DNA from: an uncultured Alloprevotella sp.
Lineage (GTDB): Bacteria; Bacteroidota; Bacteroidia; Bacteroidales; Bacteroidaceae
DNA: 64,000 bases
Assembly: GCA_944322095.1 (NCBI GenBank)
Contig: CALUNU010000001.1
Location: forward strand, 1 to 64,000
Direction of reading: 5' to 3'
The notes beneath the pieces are model-generated. The model saw only the letters and a program-made list of their open reading frames with translations. It had not been told where the DNA came from and searched no databases. Below, in pieces: positions 7,833 to 16,544 of the stretch; the first letter of the stretch is position 1, and each line of letters starts with the position of its first letter. The translations under genes were made by a program, and so were the position numbers.

Positions 7833-8578
7833 GCCCGACCGTTCCGCCGAAGCTGACGGAGGCTTATCGCCTGCGGGCCCGCGTGGAACGGTTGTTCCGG
7901 GCCGGCGTGCGCGATTTCAGCCTGATCGAACCGGGCGATGCCGTGCTGGTGGGCCTCTCGGGCGGAAAGGACTCGATGGCCCTTCTCGAACTGCTCGGCA
8001 CGATGCGCCGCCATACGAACGGGAGCTTTCGCCTGGAAGCCGTTCACGTGAGGATGGAAAACGTCGACTACCGGACGGAGACCGACTATCTGGCCGCAAT
8101 GGCCTGCGAGCAGGGCGTTGCGCTGCACGTGCGCACCGGCCGCTTCGACCCCGACCGCAAGGAAGGGCGCTCGCCGTGCTTCCTGTGCTCGTGGAACCGG
8201 CGGAAAATCTTGTTTGAAACGGCCCGCGAACTGGGATGTGGCAAGATAGCGCTCGGCCACCACCAGGACGACATCCTGCACACGGCGCTGATGAACGAGA
8301 TGTTTGCGGGAAGCTTTGCCACGATGCCCGTGCGCCTGCGCATGCGAAAGTTTCCGATGACCATTGTGCGCCCGCTCTGCCGTGTGCCCGAGGCCGATGT
8401 TGCCGCATGGGCGGCGCTGCGGGGCTACCGGCCCGTGGAAAAGGCGTGCCCCTACGACCGGGAGACCAAGCGGACGGCTGCGCGCGAGATATTCGAGGCC
8501 ATGGAGCGTGTGAGCCCGGAATGCAGGCACAACCTGTGGCACGCGCTGCTGAAGGAGGGAAAACTGGTGGAGGAATAG
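7829..8578 (+). CDS. TtcA/TilS-type PP-loop ATPase, likely tRNA 2-thiocytidine synthetase
   Basis: This 249-residue protein belongs to the adenine-nucleotide alpha-hydrolase family. It has the PP-loop SGGKDS at 44-49 and a GHHQDDILHT helix at about 143-152. The cysteines expected for the Fe-S cluster of TtcA-like enzymes are Cys117 and Cys120 (CFLC) plus Cys207 (ACPYD). TtcA thiolates cytidine 32 of some tRNAs in the cytoplasm, using ATP. TilS lacks the Cys pair, so TtcA is the better call. The start overlaps the stop of the DUF486 gene, indicating a two-gene operon, though no functional link is obvious. Confidence 0.85.
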   Translation: MSPTVPPKLTEAYRLRARVERLFRAGVRDFSLIEPGDAVLVGLSGGKDSMALLELLGTMRRHTNGSFRLEAVHVRMENVDYRTETDYLAAMACEQGVALHVRTGRFDPDRKEGRSPCFLCSWNRRKILFETARELGCGKIALGHHQDDILHTALMNEMFAGSFATMPVRLRMRKFPMTIVRPLCRVPEADVAAWAALRGYRPVEKACPYDRETKRTAAREIFEAMERVSPECRHNLWHALLKEGKLVEE

Positions 8579-8599
8579 GCCGGAGGCCGGAAGCGGCGC

Positions 8600-8619
8600 G
8601 GGGCTTATTCCCCTTTTTT
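8600..8619 (+). terminator. Probable terminator of the ttcA-like gene
   Basis: GGGG-CTTATT-CCCC is followed by six Ts. The element overlaps the last codons of the convergent lipid-kinase gene. The stem is short. Confidence 0.5.
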
Positions 8620-9639
8620 GAGCAAACGGTCGCGCAGGTTGCGGTTCATGCGGCGTATGTCTTCGTTGCTGCGGCGCAACCACTCGGAGGGCAGCTGCGA
8701 CCATTCGTTGGAAAACTCGGAGAAGAACTGTAAAAGGCTGTTGCGGCGCGAAGCGGCGTGCGTGTTGACCACCGCGCGGAAGCTCTGCCTGAACAGGGCG
8801 ACGCTGACGTCGGCCTCGGTGAAAAAGGGGTCGCCGTCGCAATGGGCCACGCCCGGCTGCTCGCGGCGGATGCAGAGCTGCTTGGTGCGGAACGTCTTGA
8901 CGTGGCTGTTTTTGGGCAACGTCTTGTTGAAGAGTTGGAGCGCCAGCTGCGGGGCCTCGATGGGAGCGAACGGTTCGAGGATGGTAACGTCCATGAGCCC
9001 GTCCTCCATGGAGGCATCGGGGGCGATGTAGGCATTGTTGCCATACTGCGAGGCGTTGGCGCAGGCTATGAGAAACGCCTTGTACGACGTGGCCCCGTCG
9101 GCGTCCTCGACCGTGTAGGTTTCGGGCTTGTATTTGATGAGCTCCGTCAGGGCATTTTCCACATAAGTGAGCGGACCGCGGCGGCCGCTGTCGGAAAACT
9201 TCTGACTGACGAAGGCATCGAAGCCCACCCCGCAGGTGCAGAAAAAGGGATGGCCGTTGATGGTGCCGTAGTCGAGGCGGCGCACCGTGCCCTCGTTGAG
9301 AACGCGCAGGGCGCCGGCGGTGTCGAGCGGTATTTGCAGATGGCGTGCCAGTCCGTTGCCCGAGCCGCAGGGCAGGATGGCCAGCGCCGTGCGCGTGTGG
9401 ACGATGGCGCGCGCCACCTCGTTGACCGTTCCGTCGCCGCCCACGGCCGCCACGATGTCGATGCCCTCGCGTGCGGCGCCGGCAGCCATTTCGGCCGCGT
9501 GGCCCGCATACTCGGAGCGGCAGATGTCGTAGTCGTATTTCTCTTTGTCGAGCAGGCGGCCGATGGTCGGCCCGATGCCGTCCTTGCGCCCCGTGCCCGA
9601 GATGGGGTTGACCACAAAAAGAATGCGTTTCTTCTCCAT
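8605..9639 (-). CDS. Diacylglycerol/sphingosine kinase-family lipid kinase
   Basis: This 344-residue protein has the DAGK catalytic domain: NPISGTG near residue 11, the nucleotide-binding GGDGTVNE at 67-74, and LPCGSGNGLARH at 89-100. The C-terminal beta-sandwich typical of YegS/DgkB-like kinases follows, to about 300, and then a basic tail. It phosphorylates a lipid such as diacylglycerol or a sphingoid base at the inner membrane. It is transcribed divergently from the serine palmitoyltransferase gene 200 bp away, so a role in sphingolipid metabolism is attractive but not shown. A -7 element precedes the start. Confidence 0.88.
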   Translation of the reverse strand: MEKKRILFVVNPISGTGRKDGIGPTIGRLLDKEKYDYDICRSEYAGHAAEMAAGAAREGIDIVAAVGGDGTVNEVARAIVHTRTALAILPCGSGNGLARHLQIPLDTAGALRVLNEGTVRRLDYGTINGHPFFCTCGVGFDAFVSQKFSDSGRRGPLTYVENALTELIKYKPETYTVEDADGATSYKAFLIACANASQYGNNAYIAPDASMEDGLMDVTILEPFAPIEAPQLALQLFNKTLPKNSHVKTFRTKQLCIRREQPGVAHCDGDPFFTEADVSVALFRQSFRAVVNTHAASRRNSLLQFFSEFSNEWSQLPSEWLRRSNEDIRRMNRNLRDRLLKKGE

Positions 9640-9657
9640 AAATGCTTAGCGACAAAG

Positions 9658-9665
9658 CAAAAATA
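9658..9665 (-). promoter_or_regulatory. Promoter -7 element of the lipid-kinase gene
   Basis: On the minus strand this reads TATTTTTG, a match to TAnnTTTG, 19 bases before the start codon. Confidence 0.5.
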
Positions 9666-9760
9666 GAAATATTCCGCCAAATCCGCCAACGGCGCCGCGC
9701 ATATTTCAACAGGGCGGGGCATTTTTCGGGTGGCCTCCCTCGTTTTAACTAAAAAATAAC

Positions 9761-9768
9761 TATCTTTG
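9761..9768 (+). promoter_or_regulatory. Promoter -7 element of spt
   Basis: TATCTTTG matches TAnnTTTG; the start codon is 74 bases downstream, leaving a moderate 5' leader. Confidence 0.6.
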
Positions 9769-9841
9769 CCGCGTTTTTAGCAAAGGACTTCTTCCGGCTC
9801 CGCCCATGCGGGGCGCAGCAGCCGAAGCAGACTGATTGATT

Positions 9842-11029
9842 ATGGGTTTACTACAAGACAGACTTTCCAAATACACCTTGCCCCAGCAGTACATGGAGCA
9901 AGGTGTCTACCCGTATTTCCGAGAAATAGAAGGAAAACAGGGAACCGAGGTTGAAATGGGCGGACACCGCGTCCTGATGTTCGGCTCAAACGCATATACG
10001 GGCCTTACCGGCGACGAGCGCGTCATCGAGGCGGGAATAAAAGCCATGCGCAAGTATGGTTCGGGCTGTGCAGGCTCACGCTTTCTCAACGGGACGCTCG
10101 ATTTGCACGTGCAGCTCGAACGTGAGCTGGCCGAGTTCGTGGGCAAAGACGAGGCCCTGTGCTTCTCCACAGGTTTCGGCGTCAACGCCGGCGTGGTGGC
10201 CTGCCTGACGGGTCGCGAAGACTACATCATCTGCGACGACCGCGACCACGCATCCATCGTGGACGGCCGTCGCCTTTCGTTCTCCACCTGTCTGAAATAC
10301 AAGCACAACGACATGGCCGATTTGGAGCGCCAGTTGCAAAAGTGTGCTCCTGAGGCCGTCAAGCTCATCGTCGTCGACGGCGTTTTCTCGATGGAGGGCG
10401 ACCTGGCCAACCTGCCCGAAATAGTCCGCTTGAAGCACAAATACAACGCCACCGTCATGGTGGACGAGGCGCACGGCCTCGGCGTGTTCGGACGTCAGGG
10501 CCGCGGCGTGTGCGACTACTTCGGGCTGACCGACGAAGTGGACCTCATCATGGGAACGTTCAGCAAATCGCTGGCATCCATCGGCGGATTTATCGCTTCC
10601 GACAAGAGCATCATCAACTGGCTGCGCCATAACGCCCGCACGTACATATTCAGCGCCTCAGACACGCCGGCCGCCACGGCATGCGCCATGGAAGCGCTCC
10701 ACATCATCCAGCAGGAGCCCGAGAGAATAAAGGCGCTGTGGGACGTCACCGACTATGCCCTGCGCCGCTTCCGCGAGGCAGGCTTCGAGATTGGAGAAAC
10801 GCAGTCGCCCATTATTCCCCTTTACGTAAGAGACGTGAATAAAACGTTCCTCGTAACGAAGATGGCGTTCGACGCAGGTGTTTTCATCAATCCCGTCATT
10901 CCTCCTGCCTGCGCCCCGCAAGATACGCTCGTACGCGTTGCGCTCATGGCCACCCATACGCGCGAACAGGTGGATCGCGCCGTCGAGGCCCTCGTGGGCG
11001 TGTTCAAAGAGCTCGACATCATCAAGTAA
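9842..11029 (+). CDS. spt: Serine palmitoyltransferase (alpha-oxoamine synthase)
   Basis: This 395-residue PLP enzyme of the alpha-oxoamine synthase family condenses serine with a long-chain acyl-CoA to give 3-ketosphinganine, the first step of sphingolipid synthesis. Visible features are His136 in DRDHAS (stacks on PLP), DEAH at 208-211 (Asp pairs with the pyridine ring), and the Schiff-base Lys242 in GTFSKSLASIGG. The N-terminus 'LLQDRLSKYTLPQQYMEQGVYPYF' matches Bacteroidetes SPT rather than KBL, which has a different N-terminus. 2-Amino-3-ketobutyrate-CoA ligase is the alternative reading. ATG 9842 is preferred to an upstream TTG. Confidence 0.88.
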   Translation: MGLLQDRLSKYTLPQQYMEQGVYPYFREIEGKQGTEVEMGGHRVLMFGSNAYTGLTGDERVIEAGIKAMRKYGSGCAGSRFLNGTLDLHVQLERELAEFVGKDEALCFSTGFGVNAGVVACLTGREDYIICDDRDHASIVDGRRLSFSTCLKYKHNDMADLERQLQKCAPEAVKLIVVDGVFSMEGDLANLPEIVRLKHKYNATVMVDEAHGLGVFGRQGRGVCDYFGLTDEVDLIMGTFSKSLASIGGFIASDKSIINWLRHNARTYIFSASDTPAATACAMEALHIIQQEPERIKALWDVTDYALRRFREAGFEIGETQSPIIPLYVRDVNKTFLVTKMAFDAGVFINPVIPPACAPQDTLVRVALMATHTREQVDRAVEALVGVFKELDIIK

Positions 11030-11077
11030 AGCACCGGTTGCGGGCTGCCGGCCCGTTTGGCCGAAGATATAAAAGAA

Positions 11078-11113
11078 CTGCCGCCGCACTCCTCATGGGG
11101 AATGCGGCGGCAG
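11078..11113. terminator. Bidirectional terminator between spt and glyA
   Basis: A perfect 11-bp GC-rich stem (CTGCCGCCGCA with its complement) is flanked by A-rich sequence on the left and a T-rich tract on the right. It lies between two convergent genes. Confidence 0.75.
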
Positions 11114-11137
11114 CCTTGTTTGGGCATCCGTGCCGGC

Positions 11138-12418
11138 TCACCAGGCAAAGATGGGATACTGCTCCATCGTTTCGTTGACGTGGCGACGCACCGACGCGAT
11201 GACCTTTTCGTCCTCGGGCGCGTTGAGGACGGTCTCAATCATTTCGGCAATTTCCACCATCAGGTCTTCCTTGGCCCCGCGCGTGGTGATGGCCGGCGTG
11301 CCCAGGCGGATGCCTGAGGTCTGGAAGGCGCTTCGCGTGTCGAAAGGCACCATGTTTTTGTTCACGGTGATGTCGGCAGCCACCAGGGCGTTTTCGGCCA
11401 CCTTGCCCGTCAGGTCGGGATACTTCGAGCGCAGGTCCACGAGCATGCTGTGGTTGTCTGTTCCGCCGCTGACAATGGTAAAGCCGCGCTCCGTGAGTGC
11501 ATCAGCCAGGGCCGTGGCGTTCTTCTTCACCTGCAACGCATATTCGCGAAACTCCGGTTGGAGCGCCTCGCCGAAGGCCACGGCTTTGGCGGCGATGACG
11601 TGTTCCAGGGGGCCGCCCTGCGTGCCGGGGAACACGGCGCTGTCGAGCAGCTGGCTCATCATCTTGGTTTCGCCCTTTTTCGTTTTCAGCCCCCAGGGGT
11701 TCTCAAAGTCCTTGCCCATCAGGATGATGCCGCCACGCGGGCCGCGCAGCGTTTTGTGCGTGGTGGAGGTCACGATGTGGGCGTGGGGCAGGGGGTTGTC
11801 GAGCAGGCCGGCTGCGATGAGGCCGGCGGGGTGGGCCATGTCGACCATGAAGATGGCGCCCACCTTGTCGGCAATGTCGCGCATGCGGGCGTAGTCCCAT
11901 TCGCGGCTGTATGCCGAGCCGCCGCCGATGATGAGGCGCGGGCGGTGTTCGAGCGCGAGGTGCTCCATCTCGTCGTAGTCGACGCGGCCGGTCTCCTTGT
12001 TGAGGTTGTAGCCCACGGGGTTGTAGAGGATGCCCGAGGAGTTCACCTTGGAGCCGTGCGAGAGGTGGCCGCCGTGGTCGAGGTTGAGGCCCATAAAGGT
12101 GTCGCCCGGTTTCAGGCAGGCTTGCAGCACGGCGGCGTTGGCCTGTGCGCCCGAGTGGGGCTGCACGTTGGCATATTCCGCCCCGAAGAGCTTTTTCACG
12201 CGTTCGATGGCCAGCCTTTCCGTCTGGTCCACGATGGCGCAGCCCCCGTAGTAGCGCTTGCCGGGGTAGCCCTCGGCATATTTGTTGGTCAGGCACGAGC
12301 CCATGGCCCGCATCACCTCGTCGCTCACGAAGTTTTCCGAGGCAATCAGCTCGATGCCCCGCAGCTGCCGCCGGTGCTCGGCGTCGATGAGGTTGAAAAT
12401 CTCTGTGTCTCTTTTCAT
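11138..12418 (-). CDS. glyA: Serine hydroxymethyltransferase
   Basis: This 426-residue PLP enzyme interconverts serine and glycine and loads tetrahydrofolate with a one-carbon unit, feeding purine and thymidylate synthesis. The active-site lysine is Lys222 in [15 protein letters not shown]. The substrate-binding N-terminal phrase IELIASENF is at 22-30 and the PLP-binding SGAQAN at 89-94. The length is normal. It is the last gene of a minus-strand cluster after pyrB, pyrI and a flavin-reductase gene, with 51 bp between it and the last of these. Confidence 0.97.
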   Translation of the reverse strand: MKRDTEIFNLIDAEHRRQLRGIELIASENFVSDEVMRAMGSCLTNKYAEGYPGKRYYGGCAIVDQTERLAIERVKKLFGAEYANVQPHSGAQANAAVLQACLKPGDTFMGLNLDHGGHLSHGSKVNSSGILYNPVGYNLNKETGRVDYDEMEHLALEHRPRLIIGGGSAYSREWDYARMRDIADKVGAIFMVDMAHPAGLIAAGLLDNPLPHAHIVTSTTHKTLRGPRGGIILMGKDFENPWGLKTKKGETKMMSQLLDSAVFPGTQGGPLEHVIAAKAVAFGEALQPEFREYALQVKKNATALADALTERGFTIVSGGTDNHSMLVDLRSKYPDLTGKVAENALVAADITVNKNMVPFDTRSAFQTSGIRLGTPAITTRGAKEDLMVEIAEMIETVLNAPEDEKVIASVRRHVNETMEQYPIFAW

Positions 12419-12469
12419 AACGGTTGATTTTAGGTAATGGCCGGCGCCCGTTCGGGGCCCCGGGTTGTT

Positions 12470-13036
12470 TCATTTCGTTTTCTTCACGCTCCACCCGAAG
12501 TGGCCGATGTTTTCGCCCAGGCGGTAGTAGCCCCCGTGTAGATAAACCAGCGGCAGGCTCTTTTCGAGCGCCCATCGCCCCGTCGCGGGGTCCATATACC
12601 GGTCGTCGGCCTGCACGTTTACCACCTCGGCGATGAACATGTCGTGCGAGCCGAGCTTCACAATCTCCTTCACGCGGCATTCTATCGAGAGCGGCGCCTC
12701 GGCCACGACGGGCGCCTTCACCACGGCTGCCGGCGCGGGCGTCAGTCCCGTCTCGGCAAACTTGTCGTAGTCGCGCCCCGAGCGCACGCCGCACCAGTCG
12801 GTGGCGCGAGCCATCTCCTCGGTGGTCAGGTTAATGACAAATTCCATTTCGCGGCGGATGATTTCATACGAGTGGCGCTCCGGGCGCAGCGCGATGTAGC
12901 ACATCGGCGGGTTGGTGCAGAGCGTGCCCGTCCACGCCACGGTCACGAGGTTGTATTCCTCAGGCGTGCTGCCGCACGACACGAGCACGGCCGGCAGCGG
13001 GTAGATCATCGTGCCCGGTTTCCAGTTGAGCTTCAT
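12470..13036 (-). CDS. Flavin reductase-like domain protein
   Basis: This 188-residue protein has the FMN-binding split-barrel of the flavin reductase family: it opens 'MKLNWKPGTMIYPLPAVLVSCG' in character, followed by 'VAWTGTLCTNPP' (about residues 32-43) and 'EMEFVINLTTEEMARATDWCG'. Such proteins bind FMN and often reduce flavin for a partner oxygenase, but in anaerobes their role is usually unknown. The start at 13036 is the first Met of the domain; it lies 8 bases from the pyrI stop. Its position between pyrI and glyA suggests cotranscription rather than a known step of pyrimidine synthesis. Confidence 0.88.
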   Translation of the reverse strand: MKLNWKPGTMIYPLPAVLVSCGSTPEEYNLVTVAWTGTLCTNPPMCYIALRPERHSYEIIRREMEFVINLTTEEMARATDWCGVRSGRDYDKFAETGLTPAPAAVVKAPVVAEAPLSIECRVKEIVKLGSHDMFIAEVVNVQADDRYMDPATGRWALEKSLPLVYLHGGYYRLGENIGHFGWSVKKTK

Positions 13037-13044
13037 GGGCGGCG

Positions 13045-13503
13045 TCACACCAGTTTTACGTGTTCCAGGTTCTGCTTTTTCTCGCAGTAGTGACACTGTA
13101 TGATGCCCCTTTCGCGGTCGGTCACGTGGAAGAGCGTCGTCATGGGCTCGTTGTTCGTGATGCACTTCGGGTTGGCGCAGCGCACGATGCCGCGTATTTC
13201 GTCCGGCAGGGCCACCTTTTTCTTTTCCACCACCTCATAGTCGCGTATGATGCAGAGCGTCACGTTGGGCGCCACGACCGACAGCTGGTTGAGCTCGGCG
13301 TCGCTAAAATATTTGTCAGACACTTTGATGATGCTCTTGTGTCCCATTTTTTTGCTTTTCAGGTTGTAGCCCACCATGATGGACGAGCCGCGTATGGCTT
13401 CCAGGTGGAGCAGGCTGACCACCTCGAAGAGTTTCGACGAGGGGATGTGGTCAATCACGGTGCCGTTCTCGATGGCGGCCACCATTAGTTCTTCTCTTTT
13501 CAT
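13045..13503 (-). CDS. pyrI: Aspartate carbamoyltransferase regulatory chain
   Basis: This 152-residue protein is the allosteric subunit of aspartate transcarbamoylase, binding CTP and ATP. The N-terminal nucleotide-binding domain is followed by a zinc domain with four cysteines in two pairs: CANPKC at about 109-114 and CHYC at about 137-140. These hold the interface with PyrB. It lies 13 bases downstream of pyrB, so the holoenzyme subunits are made together. Confidence 0.97.
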   Translation of the reverse strand: MKREELMVAAIENGTVIDHIPSSKLFEVVSLLHLEAIRGSSIMVGYNLKSKKMGHKSIIKVSDKYFSDAELNQLSVVAPNVTLCIIRDYEVVEKKKVALPDEIRGIVRCANPKCITNNEPMTTLFHVTDRERGIIQCHYCEKKQNLEHVKLV

Positions 13504-13516
13504 GTCGGTGTCGGGT

Positions 13517-14467
13517 TTACGGGAGGATGGTCGGGTCGTTTTTCACGTCGTCCAGCGTGATGCCCAGGACGTCGCAGATGATGGCTTCGCGGGCAAAGAG
13601 ACCGTTGTGGGCCTGCTCGAAATAGTAGGCGTGCGGGTTTTCGTCCACGTCGTAGGCTATTTCGTTCACGCGGGGCAGGGGGTGCAGTATCTTCATGTTG
13701 GCCTTGGCGCTGCGGAGCATTTTCTCGCGCAGGATATACACGTCTTTCACGCGCTCGTATTCCATCAGGTCGGTAAAGCGTTCGCGCTGCACGCGCGTCA
13801 TATACACGATGTCGGCCTGGGCAATGGCGTGCTCGTTAAACTCCTCCTGCTCCGTGAAGCGGATGCCGTGCTCGCGGCAGTATACCTTGTATTCCTCGGG
13901 CATGGCCAGCTCTTTGGGCGCAATGAAGTGGAACGTGGGGTTAAAATGGCGCATAGCCATGAGCAGCGAGTGGACGGTGCGGCCATATTTCAGGTCGCCC
14001 ACGAGCAGTATCTCCAAATTTTCCAGCGTCCCCTGCGTTTTATAGATAGAATAGAGGTCGAGCATCGTTTGCGAGGGGTGCTGGTTGGCCCCGTCGCCGG
14101 CGTTGACCACCGGCACGGGCGACACCTCGCTCGCATAGCGTGCCGCGCCTTCCAGATAGTGGCGCATCACGATGACGTCCGCGTAATTGCTCACCATCAT
14201 GATTGTATCTTTCAGCGTCTCGCCCTTGGTGGAGCTCGTCACCTTTGGGTCGGTAAAACCAATGACGCGCGCGCCGAGCCGGTTGGCCGCCGTTTCAAAC
14301 GACAGGCGGGTGCGCGTCGAGGGCTCAAAAAAGAGCGTGGCCACCACGCGGCCGTCCAGAATCTTCCGGTTCGGATGTTTTTCAAACTCCCCGGCCATTT
14401 CCATCATGTACATCAGTTCCTCTTTCGTCAGGTGGGCAATGGTCACGAGGTTCTTTTTCGTTGGCAT
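13517..14467 (-). CDS. pyrB: Aspartate carbamoyltransferase catalytic chain
   Basis: This 316-residue enzyme makes N-carbamoyl-aspartate from carbamoyl phosphate and aspartate, the committed step of pyrimidine synthesis. The carbamoyl-phosphate motif STRTR is at 50-54, the mobile-loop lysine is near 81 (SSTKG), and HPLPR lies towards the C-terminus. An in-frame extension of 58 codons upstream is rejected because it would cover the promoter and lacks family similarity. It is first in the cluster pyrB-pyrI-flavin reductase-glyA. No leader-peptide attenuator was seen. Confidence 0.97.
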   Translation of the reverse strand: MPTKKNLVTIAHLTKEELMYMMEMAGEFEKHPNRKILDGRVVATLFFEPSTRTRLSFETAANRLGARVIGFTDPKVTSSTKGETLKDTIMMVSNYADVIVMRHYLEGAARYASEVSPVPVVNAGDGANQHPSQTMLDLYSIYKTQGTLENLEILLVGDLKYGRTVHSLLMAMRHFNPTFHFIAPKELAMPEEYKVYCREHGIRFTEQEEFNEHAIAQADIVYMTRVQRERFTDLMEYERVKDVYILREKMLRSAKANMKILHPLPRVNEIAYDVDENPHAYYFEQAHNGLFAREAIICDVLGITLDDVKNDPTILP

Positions 14468-14493
14468 AATCAAGCGGGTTATCAGGTTCTTTG

Positions 14494-14501
14494 CAAAACT
14501 A
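14494..14501 (-). promoter_or_regulatory. Promoter -7 element of the pyrBI operon
   Basis: On the minus strand this is TAGTTTTG, matching TAnnTTTG, 27 bases before pyrB. Confidence 0.6.
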
Positions 14502-14629
14502 CGTCGTAAAATTAGGAAATAAAGCCGAAACACCGCTCGCGCCGCCGCGTTTTTCGGGCTCGGCAGCCGCAAAAAGATGATTTTACGGTTTTTTTTCGCC
14601 CCGCGGTGGCCGCGCTCCACAAAAAGTTG

Positions 14630-14637
14630 TACCTTTG
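14630..14637 (+). promoter_or_regulatory. Promoter -7 element of the rubrerythrin gene
   Basis: TACCTTTG matches TAnnTTTG; the start codon is 32 bases downstream. Confidence 0.65.
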
Positions 14638-14668
14638 CCACATATCATTTCCCTATAAGCACAGAGCC

Positions 14669-15208
14669 ATGAAAAGTCTGAAAGGAACCAAAACCGAGCA
14701 GAACCTGCAAACCGCCTTTGCCGGCGAGTCGCAGGCCCACACCAAGTATCAATACTACGCCTCAAAGGCCAAAAAGGACGGCTACGTCCAGATGGCCGCC
14801 ATTTTCGAGGAAACCGCTCACAATGAGAAGGAGCACGCCAAAATCTGGTTCAAGCTTCTGCACGACGGCATGCCCGACACGCCGGCCAACCTGGCCGATG
14901 CCGCCGCTGGCGAAAACTACGAATGGACCGACATGTACGCCGGCTTTGCCCGCGAGGCCCGCGAGGAAGGTTTCGACGCCATAGCAGCCAAGTTTGAGAT
15001 GGTGGCAGCCATCGAGAAGGAGCACGAGGAGCGCTACCGCAAGCTCTTGCAGAACATCAACGACCGCAAAGTCTTCTCCAAGGACGGCGACTGCGTTTGG
15101 CAGTGCTCCAACTGCGGCCACATCGTCATCGGCCGTGAGGCCCCGCAGGTATGCCCCGTTTGCGACCATCCGCAGAGCTATTTCCAGGTGAGAGCCGAAA
15201 ATTACTAA
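14669..15208 (+). CDS. Rubrerythrin
   Basis: This 179-residue cytoplasmic protein reduces hydrogen peroxide in anaerobes. The first 135 residues are a four-helix ferritin-like diiron domain; ligand motifs include 'FAGESQAH', '[11 protein letters not shown]' and 'EKEHEERY'. The C-terminal 40 residues form a rubredoxin-type FeS4 site with CSNCG and CPVCDHPQ. The length is close to usual. It has its own promoter and terminator, so it is probably monocistronic. Confidence 0.96.
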   Translation: MKSLKGTKTEQNLQTAFAGESQAHTKYQYYASKAKKDGYVQMAAIFEETAHNEKEHAKIWFKLLHDGMPDTPANLADAAAGENYEWTDMYAGFAREAREEGFDAIAAKFEMVAAIEKEHEERYRKLLQNINDRKVFSKDGDCVWQCSNCGHIVIGREAPQVCPVCDHPQSYFQVRAENY

Positions 15209-15232
15209 TCATACAAACAAGTTTTCGCACCC

Positions 15233-15283
15233 GGCCCGGGGAGGAGCGCAGCCGCAGGGCACGCGCCGTCCCCGGCCTTTTTT
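15233..15283 (+). terminator. Terminator of the rubrerythrin gene
   Basis: GGCCCGGGGA pairs with TCCCCGGCC (one bulge), followed by six Ts at 15278-15283. Confidence 0.7.
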
Positions 15284-15311
15284 CTGCCTGTCCGCCTGAC
15301 GGGGCCCGAGT

Positions 15312-15337
15312 CGCCTGCCTGCCGCGCTAGGCAGGCG
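15312..15337. repeat. Perfect 9-bp inverted repeat between genes
   Basis: CGCCTGCCT and AGGCAGGCG are separated by 8 bases, with an outer GGGG/CCCC pair at 15301 and 15345. It lies after the rubrerythrin terminator in the 333-bp gap before the next gene. No T tract follows. Confidence 0.65.
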
Positions 15338-15461
15338 TGAGCGCGCCCCGGCAAGGCCGCAAAACGGAGCCCGGCGCGGCAAGAATGCTTACGGTAACTG
15401 AAAATTCTCCAAAAATCATGTTCCCGCCAGGCGGCCCGCCCCGTTCCTGCGTTTTTTTTCG

Positions 15462-15469
15462 TATTTTTG
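15462..15469 (+). promoter_or_regulatory. Promoter -7 element of the glucosaminidase gene
   Basis: TATTTTTG matches TAnnTTTG; the start codon is 73 bases downstream. Confidence 0.5.
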
Positions 15470-15541
15470 CTCCGTTCGCGGCAAGTGCCGCCGCCCCCGT
15501 TGCGGGCCGGCCGGGCAGCCCCGCCAACCATCCTGCCCTAT

Positions 15542-16456
15542 ATGAAGAAACAGCTGCTCACCCTCGCCCTGTCCCTCCTGCTGGCCGCCGCTCCCGTGCG
15601 CGGGCAGAACGCCGCTTATGCAGCCTATATCGACAAGTATAAGGACCTGGCCGTCGAGCAGATGAAGCAGTATGGCGTGCCGGCCAGCATCACCCTGGCC
15701 CAGGGCCTGCTCGAAAGCGGCGCCGGCCGCAGCTACCTGGCCCGCAAGGCCAACAACCATTTCGGCATCAAGTGCGGCGGCGGCTGGCGCGGCCCCTACG
15801 TCCTGCGCGACGACGACTACCCCGACGAAAAATTTCGCGCCTACCGCTCCGCCCGCGAAAGCTACGTCGACCATTCCGTCTTCCTGCGCAACGGTCGGCG
15901 CTACGCCTTCCTGTTCGACCTGCGGCGCACCGACTATAAGGGATGGGCCCGCGGGCTGAAAAAGGCCGGCTATGCCACCAATCCGCGCTATGCCGACAAC
16001 CTCATCGCCCTCATCGAGCGTTACGACCTGGACCGCTACGACCACGCAGGCGGCACGCGCCGCGAACGCCGCAGGACCCGCCGCGAGGCCGAGGAAGAGC
16101 GGCGCCTGGCGGCCTACGACGTGCGCATGTGCAACGACAACTATTATGTCGTGGCCCGCGAGGGGCAGACGTTCGCCTCGATCGCAGCCGACATGGGCGT
16201 CAGGGAACGCCGTCTGCGTGAATACAACGAGGTGGGCCCCGACTATCGCCTGGCTGCGGGCGACATCGTCTACTTCGAGAAAAAACGCAGCAAGGCGGCC
16301 CGCGAGCTACGCGGCACCGTGCATGAGGTGAGGGCCGGCGAGTCGCTCCACAGCATCGCGCAGCGCTACGGCATGCGCCTGAAAACGCTCTATAAGCTCA
16401 ACGACCTGCCGGCCGACTATGTGGCCCGCACGGGCGACCGCCTGCGCATCAGGTGA
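15542..16456 (+). CDS. Secreted glucosaminidase with two LysM domains
   Basis: This 304-residue protein has a signal peptide ending about residue 21. Residues 25-175 are a mannosyl-glycoprotein endo-beta-N-acetylglucosaminidase domain (GH73-like) with 'SITLAQGLLESGAGRSYLARKANNHFGIKC', in which the Glu of LLESG is the probable catalytic acid. Two LysM domains follow, about 201-246 and 258-303, which bind peptidoglycan. It probably cuts glycan strands during growth or division. The linker between the domains is very Arg-rich. The start at 15542 opens the signal peptide; an upstream extension is not credible. Confidence 0.92.
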   Translation: MKKQLLTLALSLLLAAAPVRGQNAAYAAYIDKYKDLAVEQMKQYGVPASITLAQGLLESGAGRSYLARKANNHFGIKCGGGWRGPYVLRDDDYPDEKFRAYRSARESYVDHSVFLRNGRRYAFLFDLRRTDYKGWARGLKKAGYATNPRYADNLIALIERYDLDRYDHAGGTRRERRRTRREAEEERRLAAYDVRMCNDNYYVVAREGQTFASIAADMGVRERRLREYNEVGPDYRLAAGDIVYFEKKRSKAARELRGTVHEVRAGESLHSIAQRYGMRLKTLYKLNDLPADYVARTGDRLRIR

Positions 16457-16492
16457 ACCGCCTTTAAATAATCTGAAAAAAAACGCATCACC

Positions 16493-16523
16493 TTGCAATG
16501 TAAGGCCGAAACGCGTATTTTTG
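16493..16523 (+). promoter_or_regulatory. Promoter of the Trp/Gly-rich protein gene
   Basis: The -33 TTG at 16493-16495 and TATTTTTG at 16516-16523 are 20 bases apart, which fits the Bacteroidetes consensus spacing. Confidence 0.65.
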
Positions 16524-16544
16524 TAAGTAACAAGACAACCAGAC

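Noticed and set aside
14468..14641. 58-codon N-terminal extension of pyrB
   Set aside because: It would cover the pyrBI promoter element and has no similarity to aspartate carbamoyltransferase.
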